From positions 1,462,501 through 1,526,500 of the forward strand of contig NZ_CP016020.1 of NCBI RefSeq assembly GCF_001889165.1: DNA of 64,000 nt. The letters run 5' to 3'. This stretch comes from Bacillus weihaiensis. GTDB taxonomy: Bacteria; Bacillota; Bacilli; Bacillales; Bacillaceae. The notes beneath the pieces are model-generated. The model saw only the letters and a list, made by a program, of their open reading frames with translations, had not been told where the DNA came from and did not search any database. Both the position numbers and the translations under genes were made by a program. Positions 8,951 to 17,779 of this stretch are shown piece after piece. Position 1 is the stretch's first letter. Each line of letters begins with the position of its first letter.

Positions 8951-9652
8951 ATGTTTACTGTGTCAAATTTACAAGCTGGATATGATGAAACCGTCATATT
9001 ACGCAATGTAAGTTTTGAAATTCCAAAAGGAAAAATTGTTGGGTTTTTGGGTAGAAATGGGGTTGGGAAAACAACATTGCTAAAGGTACTAATGGGCTTA
9101 TTACCGGCATGGGATGGTGAAGTTACGTTTAAAAATCAGTCCTTAAAGAAAGAAAAGCCAGAGGAACGTGCCCGAGAAGGCATAGCATATGTACCGCAGG
9201 GGAGGGAGATCTTCTCTGACCTTACAGTGAAAGAGAATCTCTTGATAGGGTTGGAGGCATTGCCTAAGTCATCGCAGCCTAAAAGTATTCCTGAAGAAAT
9301 TTTTACTTGGTTTCCGGTTTTAGAAGAAATGATTCATCGGCGTGGAGGAGATTTAAGTGGTGGACAACAACAACAATTAGCTATTGCGCGGGCGTTAATC
9401 TCAAATCCGACATTATTACTTCTAGATGAACCAATGGAAGGAATTCAGCCTTCTATCGTACAACTTATTCAGGAAGTCCTTGTTCACATTTCAAAGAAAA
9501 AAGAGATGTCGATTATTTTGGTTGAGCATAATTTAGATGCCGTTTTACACTGTGCAGATTCCTTTTATATTCTAGATCAAGGAAGAATGGTCATGAATGG
9601 ACAATGTGCTGAAGTGAATGAAGATGAACTATATAAGCATTTAGCTGTTTAA
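8951..9652 (+). CDS. urtE: Urea ABC transporter ATPase UrtE
   Basis: A 233-residue ABC ATPase of the LivF/UrtE branch. Walker A is GRNGVGKTT, followed by the Q-loop GIAYVPQGREIF, the signature DLSGGQQQQLAIARAL, Walker B LLLLDEPMEGIQPS and H-loop VEHNLD. The MEGIQPS sequence after Walker B is characteristic of UrtE. The ATG two bases after urtD is chosen; a TTG six codons upstream would sit inside urtD and overlaps the GGAAGGAG ribosome binding site. It ends 14 bp before ureA, so importer and enzyme form one transcription unit. Confidence 0.93.
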   Translation: MFTVSNLQAGYDETVILRNVSFEIPKGKIVGFLGRNGVGKTTLLKVLMGLLPAWDGEVTFKNQSLKKEKPEERAREGIAYVPQGREIFSDLTVKENLLIGLEALPKSSQPKSIPEEIFTWFPVLEEMIHRRGGDLSGGQQQQLAIARALISNPTLLLLDEPMEGIQPSIVQLIQEVLVHISKKKEMSIILVEHNLDAVLHCADSFYILDQGRMVMNGQCAEVNEDELYKHLAV

Positions 9653-9666
9653 GGAGAGATATTTAG

Positions 9667-9969
9667 ATGAAGCTTACATCACGTGAACAAGAAAAGTTAA
9701 TGATTGTTGTAGCGGCTGACTTAGCCAGGAGAAGACAAGAACGAGGCTTAAAATTAAACTACCCAGAATCTATTGCCATATTAACGTATGAAGTAATGGA
9801 AGGAGCTAGAGATGGTAAATCTGTTTCTCAATTAATGCAATTTGGGAAAACCATTTTAACGCGTGAAGATGTAATGGAAGGTGTCCCAGAAATGATTCAT
9901 GATATTCAGGTAGAAGCAACTTTTCCAGACGGGACAAAACTAGTAACGGTGCATGAGCCAATTCAATAA
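9667..9969 (+). CDS. ureA: Urease gamma subunit UreA
   Basis: A 100-residue protein of the standard length for the separate gamma subunit found in Bacillus-type ureases. It begins [13 protein letters not shown] and contains [21 protein letters not shown] and the conserved C-terminal [18 protein letters not shown]. It packs around the alpha-beta core of the nickel enzyme that splits urea to ammonia and carbamate in the cytoplasm. AAGGAGAG lies upstream of the ATG. Confidence 0.96.
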   Translation: MKLTSREQEKLMIVVAADLARRRQERGLKLNYPESIAILTYEVMEGARDGKSVSQLMQFGKTILTREDVMEGVPEMIHDIQVEATFPDGTKLVTVHEPIQ

Positions 9970-9984
9970 TTGGGGGTGGATGAA

Positions 9985-10302
9985 TTGATACCAGGACAAT
10001 ATAAGCTACAGAATAAGTCAATTATTTGTAATGAAAACAAGCAAGTGAAAAAGTTGCTCGTTACCAATATAGGAGATCGACCAATACAGGTCGGTTCCCA
10101 TTTCCATTTTTTCGAAGTGAATCGTGCCCTACAGTTTGAACGAGACCTTGGAGTTGGGATGAGATTGAATATACCAGCTGGGACTGCTGTGCGTTTTGAA
10201 CCAGGAGATCAAAAGAAAGTGGAATTAATCCCTTTTTCTGGAGAAAGGAAGATATTTGGACTAAACAACCTTACGAACGATGCGCTAGATAAAGGAGTGT
10301 AA
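9985..10302 (+). CDS. ureB: Urease beta subunit UreB
   Basis: A 105-residue beta subunit. After the start it reads IPGQYKL, the conserved UreB N-terminus, followed by [33 protein letters not shown] and RKIFGLNNL. The start is a judgement: the first in-frame TTG (9970) lies directly on the ureA stop and covers the ribosome binding site GGGGGTGG, whereas the TTG at 9985 is spaced correctly and gives the usual MIPG start. It is separated from ureC by 4 bp. Confidence 0.93.
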   Translation: MIPGQYKLQNKSIICNENKQVKKLLVTNIGDRPIQVGSHFHFFEVNRALQFERDLGVGMRLNIPAGTAVRFEPGDQKKVELIPFSGERKIFGLNNLTNDALDKGV

Positions 10303-10306
10303 AAAG

Positions 10307-12013
10307 ATGAGTTTTTCAATGACTAGGCTTCAATATGCCGATATGTTTGGACCGACTACCGGTGATCAAGTACGGTTAGGTGACACGGACTTATTTATTG
10401 AAGTGGAAAAGGATTTTACAACCTATGGAGATGAAGTGAAATTTGGTGGAGGGAAAGTAATTCGTGATGGAATGGGGCAACATCCATTAGCAAAACGAGA
10501 GGATGTTGTAGATTTAGTTATTACGAATGCGCTTATTGTAGATTATACAGGTATTTATAAGGCGGATATTGGCATTAAGGAAGGGATAATTACCTCAATT
10601 GGCAAAGCCGGGAATCCTTTTATCATGGATGACGTAGATATTGTCATTGGTGCAGCAACTGAAGTAATTGCTGCAGAAGGTATGTTAGTTACTGCTGGAG
10701 GGATAGACGCTCACATTCATTTTATATGTCCTCAACAAATTCAAACAGCTATAGAATCGGGTGTAACCACAATGATAGGTGGGGGGACTGGGCCGGCGAC
10801 AGGGACAAAAGCGACAACATGTACTCCTGGGAAATGGAATATTCAAAATATGTTAAAAGCAGCAGAAGAATTTCCTGTGAATATAGGATTTCTTGGGAAA
10901 GGGAACTCTTCAAATGAAGAGGCCTTGATTGAACAAATTGAAGCTGGTGCAGTAGGACTAAAATTACATGAAGACTGGGGCACAACAACAGCTAATATTG
11001 ATAAAGCCTTAAGTGTTGCAGACCAGTATGATATTCAAATAGCGATTCACAGTGATACGCTCAATGAAGGCGGATTTGTTGAAGATACACTACATGCTAT
11101 TAATGGTCGTGTCATCCATACGTATCATACAGAAGGTGCTGGAGGTGGGCATGCTCCGGATATTATCAAGGCGGCTTCCTACTCTAATATATTACCTTCA
11201 TCAACAAACCCAACAAGACCATATACGGTTAATACAGTAGCAGAGCATCTAGATATGTTAATGGTGTGTCATCATCTTGATCCATCTATCCCAGAGGATT
11301 TAGCGTTTGCAGATTCGCGAATACGCAAAGAAACAATTGCAGCAGAAGATATTCTTCATGATCTTGGGGTTTTTAGTATGATCAGCTCTGATTCTCAAGC
11401 TATGGGTAGAGTGGGTGAGGTCATCTCTAGGACATGGCAGACAGCTGATAAAATGAAACGTCAGCGTGGTCCGCTAATAGCTGATGAGACAAATGATAAT
11501 GCACGTGCGAAAAGATATATTGCGAAATATACAATCAATCCAGCTATTACACACGGAATCTCAGATTACGTAGGTTCAATTGAAGTAGGGAAATTAGCTG
11601 ATATTGTCCTGTGGGATCCTGCATTCTTTGGAGTAAAGCCAGAGTTAATCTTAAAAGGTGGAATGATTTCATGGAGTGTAATGGGGGATCCTAATGCTTC
11701 GATTCCTACACCTCAGCCAGCTCTTTACCGACCGATGTTTGCAAGTTTTGGTCTTGCGAAATATCAAACTTCTTACACGTTCCTTTCAAAAGCTGGATTC
11801 GAAGGAAAAGTACATGAGGAATTAGGTCTTAAAAAGCGTATTGGCGTGGTTAAAAATATTAGACAACTAACAAAAAAAGACATGAAGTTAAATGGAGAGA
11901 CACCTGAAATTGAAGTGGATCCTCAAACGTATGAAGTAAAAGTAGATGGTGATCTAATAACGTGTGAACCAGATGAAAAGGTTTCTCTAGCACAACGATA
12001 TTTTTTATTTTGA
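10307..12013 (+). CDS. ureC: Urease alpha (catalytic) subunit UreC
   Basis: A 568-residue catalytic subunit of the amidohydrolase superfamily. All nickel-site residues are present: His136 and His138 (HIH), the lysine to be carbamylated Lys219 (GLKLHEDWG), His248, His274 and Asp362 (SSDSQAMGR). The mobile-flap motif MVCHHL supplies Cys321 and His322. It hydrolyses urea to ammonia and carbamate once nickel has been loaded by UreDEFG. Length and motifs match a functional enzyme with no gap. The ATG has AAGGAGTG upstream. Confidence 0.97.
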   Translation: MSFSMTRLQYADMFGPTTGDQVRLGDTDLFIEVEKDFTTYGDEVKFGGGKVIRDGMGQHPLAKREDVVDLVITNALIVDYTGIYKADIGIKEGIITSIGKAGNPFIMDDVDIVIGAATEVIAAEGMLVTAGGIDAHIHFICPQQIQTAIESGVTTMIGGGTGPATGTKATTCTPGKWNIQNMLKAAEEFPVNIGFLGKGNSSNEEALIEQIEAGAVGLKLHEDWGTTTANIDKALSVADQYDIQIAIHSDTLNEGGFVEDTLHAINGRVIHTYHTEGAGGGHAPDIIKAASYSNILPSSTNPTRPYTVNTVAEHLDMLMVCHHLDPSIPEDLAFADSRIRKETIAAEDILHDLGVFSMISSDSQAMGRVGEVISRTWQTADKMKRQRGPLIADETNDNARAKRYIAKYTINPAITHGISDYVGSIEVGKLADIVLWDPAFFGVKPELILKGGMISWSVMGDPNASIPTPQPALYRPMFASFGLAKYQTSYTFLSKAGFEGKVHEELGLKKRIGVVKNIRQLTKKDMKLNGETPEIEVDPQTYEVKVDGDLITCEPDEKVSLAQRYFLF

Positions 12014-12023
12014 GGTGAAGAAA

Positions 12024-12473
12024 ATGATAATTGAAAAAGTAGTTGGGAATGTCAAAACGCAAGAAAAACAACCACATCATGTAGAACGAGTTTACTTAAG
12101 AAGTGATGATTTGCTGAAAAAAATTCAACGAGTAAAGACAGATCATGGAAACGAATTAGGTATTAGATTGAGAGATGCTAAGGAATTAATGGATGGAGAT
12201 ATCTTATTTCAGAACGAAAAAAACGCAATAATCATTAGTGTCATTGAGGATGATGTTATTGTGATAAAGCCAAAAAGTATCAATCAAATGGGAGACATTG
12301 CACATCAATTGGGAAATCGTCATCTTCCAGCTCAATTTAATGGAGATGAGATGATTGTTCAATATGACTATCTAGTAGAAAAATTACTAGAAGAGGAAGG
12401 GGTTTTATTTGAAAGGGTAAAGAGGAAGATGGAGAAGGCCTTTAAGCACATTGGTCATTCACATGGCGAATAA
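12024..12473 (+). CDS. ureE: Urease accessory nickel chaperone UreE
   Basis: A 149-residue metallochaperone delivering Ni(II) to the UreDFG complex. It has the N-terminal peptide-binding region (LRSDDLLKKIQRVKTDHGNELGIRL) and a C-terminal metal domain with MGDIAHQLGNRHLPAQF. The tail is short (HIGHSHGE) rather than the long His-rich tail of Klebsiella UreE. The ATG is preferred to a GTG three codons upstream because GAGGTG then serves as ribosome binding site. The 3' end overlaps ureF. Confidence 0.93.
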   Translation: MIIEKVVGNVKTQEKQPHHVERVYLRSDDLLKKIQRVKTDHGNELGIRLRDAKELMDGDILFQNEKNAIIISVIEDDVIVIKPKSINQMGDIAHQLGNRHLPAQFNGDEMIVQYDYLVEKLLEEEGVLFERVKRKMEKAFKHIGHSHGE

Positions 12474-13155
12474 ACAAGCATTATTTCACCTGCTTCAAAT
12501 ATGTGATTCGAACTTTCCATCTGGAGCCTTTTCTCATTCATTCGGATTAGAAACCTATATTCAGGAAAATAAATTAACGAATAAACAAGAGTTTTACCAT
12601 GCATTAACACAATATCTTTCTTTACAGTTTATCTACACGGATGGACTAGCTTGTAAAATGGTCTATGAAGCAATCAAATCAAGGAACATTCAAAAGGTAT
12701 GGGAGATTGATCAAGAACTTTATGCTTTATCCTTAGCGAAAGAAACAAGAGAAGGAAATCGTCGGATAGGGCGCCAATTAGTAAAAGTAATGAATGAATT
12801 ATATGAAATACACGCCCTAAAAGACTATCAAAATAAAATTAAAAGAAAAGAGGCTTTTGGTCATAGCGCCATTGTTTTTGCAATGGTTAGTCAGCATCTT
12901 CAATTAGATGTCAGAACGGCCTTAGAAACATATTTATTTGCAACGACTTCATCACTTGTTCAAAATGCAGTTCGAGGGATCCCATTAGGACAGACGGATG
13001 GTCAGAGGGTTCTGATTGATAGCCAACCTTTTTTAACCGAGCTTGTAGATAAAACATTACTTCTTGATGAAGCAGATTTTGGTGCCAGCTCAATTGGTCT
13101 TGAAATCGCTCAAATGATTCATGAACAGTTACCTGTTAGGTTATTTATGTCTTAA
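12463..13155 (+). CDS. ureF: Urease accessory protein UreF
   Basis: A 230-residue all-helical accessory protein. Signature segments are LLQICDSNFPSGAFSHSFGLETYI near the N-terminus and VQNAVRGIPLGQTDGQRVL near the C-terminus. UreF bridges UreD and UreG in the nickel-insertion complex on apo-urease. The ATG lies inside the end of ureE (11-bp overlap), indicating translational coupling; a TTG four codons upstream (12451) is a possible alternative and has better spacing from GGAGAAGG. Confidence 0.92.
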   Translation: MANKQALFHLLQICDSNFPSGAFSHSFGLETYIQENKLTNKQEFYHALTQYLSLQFIYTDGLACKMVYEAIKSRNIQKVWEIDQELYALSLAKETREGNRRIGRQLVKVMNELYEIHALKDYQNKIKRKEAFGHSAIVFAMVSQHLQLDVRTALETYLFATTSSLVQNAVRGIPLGQTDGQRVLIDSQPFLTELVDKTLLLDEADFGASSIGLEIAQMIHEQLPVRLFMS

Positions 13156-13180
13156 AAAAGAGTAGGAAGGATTGATAAGT

Positions 13181-13798
13181 ATGAAAGAACCAATACGAAT
13201 TGGTATCGGAGGCCCTGTTGGAGCAGGTAAAACATTATTAGTTGATAAATTAACACGTGTGTTAATGAAAGAGTTAGAGGTTGCAGTTATTACAAATGAT
13301 ATTTATACAAAAGAAGATGCGCAGTTTCTAATGAAGAATGGGGCTCTACCAGAAGACCGTATAATCGGTGTAGAAACAGGTGGGTGCCCTCATACAGCTA
13401 TAAGAGAAGATGCATCAATGAATTTTGATGCTATAGATGAACTTATTGAACGACATCCAAATTTAGATCTCATATTTGTTGAGAGTGGAGGGGATAACTT
13501 AGCAGCGACATTTAGTCCTGAATTGGTAGACTTTTCGATCTATATTATTGATGTGGCACAAGGTGAAAAGATTCCAAGAAAAGGAGGTCAAGGAATGATT
13601 AAATCTGATCTTTTTATTATTAATAAGACAGATCTTGCTCCTTATGTTGGTGCGAATTTAGAAGTAATGAGAAAGGATACCCTAGCTTCACGTGGGGATC
13701 GACCTTTTTTCTTTACAAATTTAAAAAGTGGTTCGGGTGTAAATGATGTTGTGGAGTGGATTCGAAGGGAAGCTTTCTTAGTTGGTTTGGAGGCGTAA
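13181..13798 (+). CDS. ureG: Urease accessory GTPase UreG
   Basis: A 205-residue SIMIBI-class GTPase. It has the P-loop GPVGAGKT, the metal-binding CPH motif in [15 protein letters not shown], the Walker B-like [17 protein letters not shown] and the guanine-specificity NKTDL. UreG uses GTP hydrolysis to deliver nickel for urease activation. The ATG is taken as start; a TTG three codons earlier is too close to the ribosome binding site GGAAGG. Three bases separate its stop from ureD. Confidence 0.95.
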   Translation: MKEPIRIGIGGPVGAGKTLLVDKLTRVLMKELEVAVITNDIYTKEDAQFLMKNGALPEDRIIGVETGGCPHTAIREDASMNFDAIDELIERHPNLDLIFVESGGDNLAATFSPELVDFSIYIIDVAQGEKIPRKGGQGMIKSDLFIINKTDLAPYVGANLEVMRKDTLASRGDRPFFFTNLKSGSGVNDVVEWIRREAFLVGLEA

Positions 13799-13801
13799 CA
13801 C

Positions 13802-14614
13802 ATGGTGTATACTGGCTACCTTGCACTCGAGGTAGGGAAAAAGCGTGAAAGATCCTTCATAAGTAGCAGTTTTTTTGATGGTGTTTTCAAAATAACAAGA
13901 CCTACCTATTTAGTAGAAGACCTACCTCTTTTAACGATGATACATGTTGGAGGAGGCTATATTGATGGAGATACGTACAGAACAGAGATAACGATGAAGA
14001 ATCGTGCAAAGTTAGCATTGACAACTCAGGCTTCTACGAAAGTATATAAGTCTATGGAAAAAGGTGTTTCTCAGGAAAATGAATTTCATTTAGGGGAAAA
14101 GTGTGAACTATACTTAAAACAAGATCCCCTCATTTTATATAAAAATGCACGATTTATGCAAGACACTACCGTCCATTTAACAGATTCATCAGTCTTTTAT
14201 TTTACGGATATTATTTCACCAGGGTGGTCTCCGGATGGCTTACCTTTCCAATATGAAAGATTACAATCAAAGATGAAAATCTACGTAAATGAGTCTTTAC
14301 AAATAATAGATCATCTATTATTAGAGCCTTCTAAAAAGATAGATGGAATCATGCAGCTAGAAGGATACAGTCATATTGGAAGCTTAATCTACATTCATGA
14401 AAAGATAGAAGAAAAGATGATACAAGAGTTATATGAATTACTGATAAGGAAGAAAAAGATTCGAGTTGGAATCAGCTTATTGCCAATTAAAGGTTTGACG
14501 ATAAGGGTGTTAGCATCTAATTCATATGAAATTGAAGGAGCATTTAATGAGGTTGAATCATTCATTTTTCAGCATCTTTATGATAAGGAACCGATTCATT
14601 GGAGAAAGAGTTAA
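13802..14614 (+). CDS. ureD: Urease accessory protein UreD (UreH)
   Basis: A 270-residue beta-helical scaffold for urease activation. Typical segments are HVGGGYIDGDTYRTEITM, LTTQASTKVYKSM, DPLILYKNARF and SPGWSPDG. UreD binds apo-urease and links it to UreF-UreG, with an internal path for nickel. TTGGAGG precedes the ATG. The order ureABCEFGD with ureD last is typical of Bacillus-type clusters. No nickel permease gene follows. Confidence 0.92.
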   Translation: MVYTGYLALEVGKKRERSFISSSFFDGVFKITRPTYLVEDLPLLTMIHVGGGYIDGDTYRTEITMKNRAKLALTTQASTKVYKSMEKGVSQENEFHLGEKCELYLKQDPLILYKNARFMQDTTVHLTDSSVFYFTDIISPGWSPDGLPFQYERLQSKMKIYVNESLQIIDHLLLEPSKKIDGIMQLEGYSHIGSLIYIHEKIEEKMIQELYELLIRKKKIRVGISLLPIKGLTIRVLASNSYEIEGAFNEVESFIFQHLYDKEPIHWRKS

Positions 14615-14710
14615 TCTTGCAAATCGATAATGACTTCCAAAACTTATTTTTTCATAGTATGATAGTCTTAGATACATGAGCATTAATGCAATGTCCGGAA
14701 GGAGATTACT

Positions 14711-15178
14711 ATGGAGTTAACAAAAGTTGTTGTCTTTCAAGCAGGTACCGAAGAATATGGAATACCTATAGATCATGTGATTTCAATTGAAAGATTAGAA
14801 GAAATTAATAATATCCCAAATATGCCCGATTATATGAAGGGTGTTGTAAAGGTAAGAGGAGAGCTAATTCCTGTTCTTGATACAAATAAGATCCTTTATC
14901 GTACAGATAGCGACCTCTCTCAACATTCGACAAAGTTAATCGTAATACAGTCCGATTCTTTATCAGCAGCACTTATAGTGAAAGATGCGAAGGAAATTCT
15001 TGATATATCAGCCGATGAGTTGAAATCAATAGCAGTAGGCGCATTTCAAGCGACAAAATATTTTTCAGCAGTAGCAAGTCTACCAGACAGACTTATTACG
15101 ATTATTGACCCTAACCTCTTATTGAACAGTCTTGAAGGTATAGCCATGATAAAAGAAGAAATTGTAAGTCACCATTAA
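14711..15178 (+). CDS. Orphan CheW-domain protein
   Basis: A 155-residue single-domain CheW protein. It opens ELTKVVVFQAGTEEYGIPI and has the conserved VVKVRGELIPVLD core and a DRLITIIDP end, as in CheW/CheV coupling domains that bridge CheA kinase and chemoreceptors. No receiver domain, kinase or receptor gene is near, so it is an orphan. A strong ribosome binding site (GGAAGGAG) precedes the ATG. It lies between the urease operon and an IS element; a link to urea or ammonia taxis is only a neighbourhood guess. The last three codons are inside the terminator stem. Confidence 0.88.
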   Translation: MELTKVVVFQAGTEEYGIPIDHVISIERLEEINNIPNMPDYMKGVVKVRGELIPVLDTNKILYRTDSDLSQHSTKLIVIQSDSLSAALIVKDAKEILDISADELKSIAVGAFQATKYFSAVASLPDRLITIIDPNLLLNSLEGIAMIKEEIVSHH

Positions 15179-15202
15179 TAAAATTAATGGTGACTTTTTT
15201 TA
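15168..15202 (+). terminator. Intrinsic terminator overlapping the cheW-like stop codon
   Basis: A perfect 12-bp stem (GTCACCATTAAT / ATTAATGGTGAC) with an AAA loop is followed by seven T. Its 5' arm contains the last Ser-His-His codons and the stop. Confidence 0.92.
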
Positions 15203-15212
15203 TCAAAAAGAA

Positions 15213-15235
15213 AACCCTAGGCTAGGCCTAGGGTT
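15213..15235 (-). terminator. Palindrome at the upstream flank of the IS200 element
   Basis: A perfect 10-bp stem (AACCCTAGGC / GCCTAGGGTT) with a 3-nt loop. On the minus strand it is followed by TTTTCTTTTT, so it reads as a terminator for leftward transcription. It could also be part of the element's left flank. Confidence 0.5.
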
Positions 15236-15249
15236 CTAAAAAGCTTCTA

Positions 15250-15955
15250 GCGTGGTATTAAAAAAACTCCCCCGAGGTGCTAAAATATTTTTGGTTCTCC
15301 AACCAAAATATAAGCATACGGAGGAGTTTAAATGTCAAAAGACACTAATAGTTTAGCACACACAACCTGGATTTGTAAGTATCACATTGTGTTTGCACCT
15401 AAGTATAGAAGACAAGTAATTTATGTGAAAATCAAAAGGACATTGGGGAAATACTACGTATTCTATACGAGAGAAAAGGTGATGAAATTACTGAAGCAAC
15501 AGCTTGTAAGGATCACGTACATATGTTAGTGAGCATACCACCAAAAATAAGTGTATCCCAGTTTGTAGGATATTTAAAAGGGAAAAGCAGCTTGATGATA
15601 TTTGATCGCCATGCAAACTTAAAATATAGATACGGGAATCGAAAATTTTGGTGTACAGGATATTATGTGGATACAGTTGGAAGAAACAAGAAAGTAATAG
15701 AAGAATATATACGTAATCAAATACAAGATGATATAGTCGCAGAGCAATTAAGTATGATGGAATACATTGATCCATTTAGAGGTGAAGAGGTAAAGAAAAA
15801 GAAAAGGAAATAGGTAGTAGGCCTTTGAGGTCTGACCAGTAAAAGTAGTACAACTGGCGAACCATTCAGTAGCCCTTTAGGGTTTGGTCAGTAACAAAGG
15901 CTTTCAGTCGCAGAGCAAACCACCCGTTCTCACGGGTGGTTTTGACTTGTATGGC
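15250..15955 (+). mobile_element. IS200/IS605-family insertion sequence (IS200-type, tnpA only)
   Basis: A single-gene element of about 0.7 kb without terminal inverted repeats. The upstream part has two nested hairpins: AACTCCCCCG (15265-15274) can pair with CGGAGGAGTT (15319-15328), hiding the transposase ribosome binding site, around an inner stem TTTTGGTT/AACCAAAA. The right end carries a perfect 10-bp hairpin (15917-15942, AAACCACCCG/CGGGTGGTTT), as expected for an IS200 right end. Exact ends cannot be fixed without a second copy or an empty site. Confidence 0.75.
15332..15813 (+). pseudogene. tnpA: IS200/IS605 TnpA transposase, frameshifted
   Basis: An HUH-type Y1 transposase split by one frameshift. 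The first frame (15332 on) reads the usual SLAHTTWICKYHIVFAPKYRR, then loses identity after RTLG. Reading one frame over from ~15448 restores the expected EILR...CKDHVHMLVSIPPK, including the HUH pair. It then continues with the catalytic-tyrosine segment WCTGYYVDTVGRN and the DPF end. A single missing base near the G-run at 15445-15448 explains it. Apart from this change the protein is complete, so the lesion is recent or the shift is used in translation. Confidence 0.88.
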
Positions 15956-15962
15956 CATAAAA

Positions 15963-16286
15963 TTAATCTGCAGAAATTTCGGTTGCTGTAATATCACCTT
16001 CAACCTTATCTATTGCCTTGTCACCTTCAATTGATATTTGTACGCTTTGCCCAACTTTCAGATCAGAGATCTTTTTAACATCACCTGAAAAGGAGGTGTT
16101 TTCTGTAACTAAAATTGTATATGCTGGATAGGTTGCAGTTGGGTCTCCTTTTCCTCCTCCGACAACAATACTTGTTGTGTCTACAATTTCTAAAACATTA
16201 CCTTGAAAATCAAATTCTTCATTATTTCCACAACCTGAAATGATAAAAATGCTTAAAATTGTGAAAAGAATAGCGATCTTCTTCAT
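15963..16286 (-). CDS. Small lipoprotein, function unknown (DUF3221-like)
   Basis: A 107-residue lipoprotein with signal peptide and lipobox ISGC. The mature part is a small beta-rich domain (FQGNVLEIVDTTSIVVGG ... YTILVTENTSFSG ... VGQSVQISIEG) resembling the OB-like DUF3221 family of Bacillaceae lipoproteins; this resemblance is by eye. AGGGGGG precedes the ATG. It sits between the IS200 element and the metalloprotease gene, transcribed away from the latter. No function can be assigned. Confidence 0.65.
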   Translation of the reverse strand: MKKIAILFTILSIFIISGCGNNEEFDFQGNVLEIVDTTSIVVGGGKGDPTATYPAYTILVTENTSFSGDVKKISDLKVGQSVQISIEGDKAIDKVEGDITATEISAD

Positions 16287-16492
16287 GGTGAACCCCCCCT
16301 AAAGGAAAATAAAAACATAAATTACTATAATTACAAAAATAGATAATACAAGTTAATAATAGTTTAATTAACAGATAATAACAATAAGGAAAAAATATAT
16401 TTTCTATATTCACACTATTCTAAATTAATAATATATTTAGCTAGAAATATACAGAAAATGTTTATTTCTTACAAAAAACAACAAAAAAGGAT

Positions 16493-17092
16493 GTGTCAGA
16501 ATTGGTTGGTAAAAGAAAAAGATTCATAGTTTTATTATGTGCTTTATTATTCTCGATTTCATTTTTCATTTCTTACAGTGTACAAGCAAGGTCGCTCGGT
16601 TACAAATGGTCTCCTGTTGTAACGTCAGTTAAATTTGATTGTTTATTCAATACTACATGGACGAATGCTACTAAAGCAGGAATGACTGCGTGGAACTCAG
16701 TAAGTAGTGATAAACCAATGAGTTGTACTTCTAATGGGAGTAGTAGTAACAACGATATATCAGCTACCCTTAAAAGTGATAACTACATTGCTAAAATGTT
16801 TCCATCTACTTCTTATAGCACTGTATACGGAAATGTATTTAACAGTGCAGATATAGTTTTTAATACTAAACATAGTTTTGCAGTTGGCCAAGTTTCAGGC
16901 AAATATGATATACAAAGTGTTGCAACCCACGAATTAGGACATGCTTTAGGGATTGCACATTGTCATGATGATCCAAATTCGCACGTGTCAGGTGATACTA
17001 GTTATACTATGTACAATTATTCTTATACGAATTCAATAGCTCCAAGAACTTTAACAACCTATGATAAAAATGCAAAACTGTCACTTTATTAA
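16493..17092 (+). CDS. Secreted matrixin-like zinc metalloprotease
   Basis: A 199-residue exported protein. A basic N-terminus and hydrophobic stretch end in VQA (residue ~32), a signal-peptidase I site. The mature part carries the metzincin zinc site HELGHALGIAH (His146, Glu147, His150, His156) followed by the Met-turn candidate TMYNY (Met173), as in the M10 matrixin family. At ~165 mature residues it is a bare catalytic domain with no propeptide or binding domain. The start is uncertain: GTG at 16493 is very close to AAAAAAGG, and TTG at 16502 has better spacing. A second secreted protein gene follows after 14 bp. Substrate unknown. Confidence 0.82.
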   Translation: MSELVGKRKRFIVLLCALLFSISFFISYSVQARSLGYKWSPVVTSVKFDCLFNTTWTNATKAGMTAWNSVSSDKPMSCTSNGSSSNNDISATLKSDNYIAKMFPSTSYSTVYGNVFNSADIVFNTKHSFAVGQVSGKYDIQSVATHELGHALGIAHCHDDPNSHVSGDTSYTMYNYSYTNSIAPRTLTTYDKNAKLSLY

Positions 17093-17106
17093 GAGGAGAA
17101 GATAAA

Positions 17107-17664
17107 ATGAAACTATTATCAATCGCTTTATGCGCAGCATTATCAATAGGCTCTGGTGTTACATTATCCAATGTATTAATGAATGGTGATGAGCATGAAC
17201 ATGAGCAACATGTAACTAAAAATCAAATAGATGCACAAGCTATTTATCCTCAATATACATTAGAGGAGCTAGTAAATACTGCAGATATTATTGTGTATGG
17301 CAAAGTAAAAACTAAAGACAAACCTAAAAAGAATAAATTCACCATTGGTAGTGATGAAAAGGCTGAAATTGTTGAAGAAGTAAAAACTGGAGTTCAAATT
17401 CAAGTGAAAAAATCTATAAAAAATGACCAAGACTTAAAAGTAATAAATTATATAGAAGATGGCGGAGAAATTGATGGTATTACGTACATGCCTGAAGAAG
17501 GATTGTTAGAAAAAGGGGAAGAAGTAATTATTTTCGTAAATAAAGAGGGGTATGCATGGGGTCCTCAGAGTGTAATTAGAGTCAATAATGGCAAAGTGGA
17601 TGTTGAAGGAGTCGAAAGAGATAAAGATGAATTTATAGAGGAATTAAAGTCGTATATCAAATAA
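17107..17664 (+). CDS. Secreted protein of unknown function, partner of the metalloprotease gene
   Basis: A 185-residue protein with an N-terminal signal peptide or anchor (KLLSIALCAALSIGSGVTL) and a His/Glu-rich stretch (GDEHEHEQHV). The globular part is charged and beta-rich, with YTLEELVNTADIIVYGKV and EEGLLEKGEEVIIFV. I do not recognise the family with certainty. AAGAGGAG lies upstream of the ATG, and the spacing implies cotranscription with the metalloprotease. A regulator, substrate or inhibitor of that enzyme is possible, but nothing in the sequence proves it. Confidence 0.7.
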   Translation: MKLLSIALCAALSIGSGVTLSNVLMNGDEHEHEQHVTKNQIDAQAIYPQYTLEELVNTADIIVYGKVKTKDKPKKNKFTIGSDEKAEIVEEVKTGVQIQVKKSIKNDQDLKVINYIEDGGEIDGITYMPEEGLLEKGEEVIIFVNKEGYAWGPQSVIRVNNGKVDVEGVERDKDEFIEELKSYIK

Positions 17665-17779
17665 TAACCGAAGTAAATTTAAGATCTTACAAGTGAAATG
17701 CTTAAGGAAACCATAATTTGGAGTCCTAAAGCATTTCGTAAATACTTATTTTTCTGTTAATTATTTAAAAACCATGACT

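Noticed and set aside
10749-10988. 79-codon frame antisense to ureC
   Set aside because: Shadow of a strongly conserved catalytic gene with no start signal.
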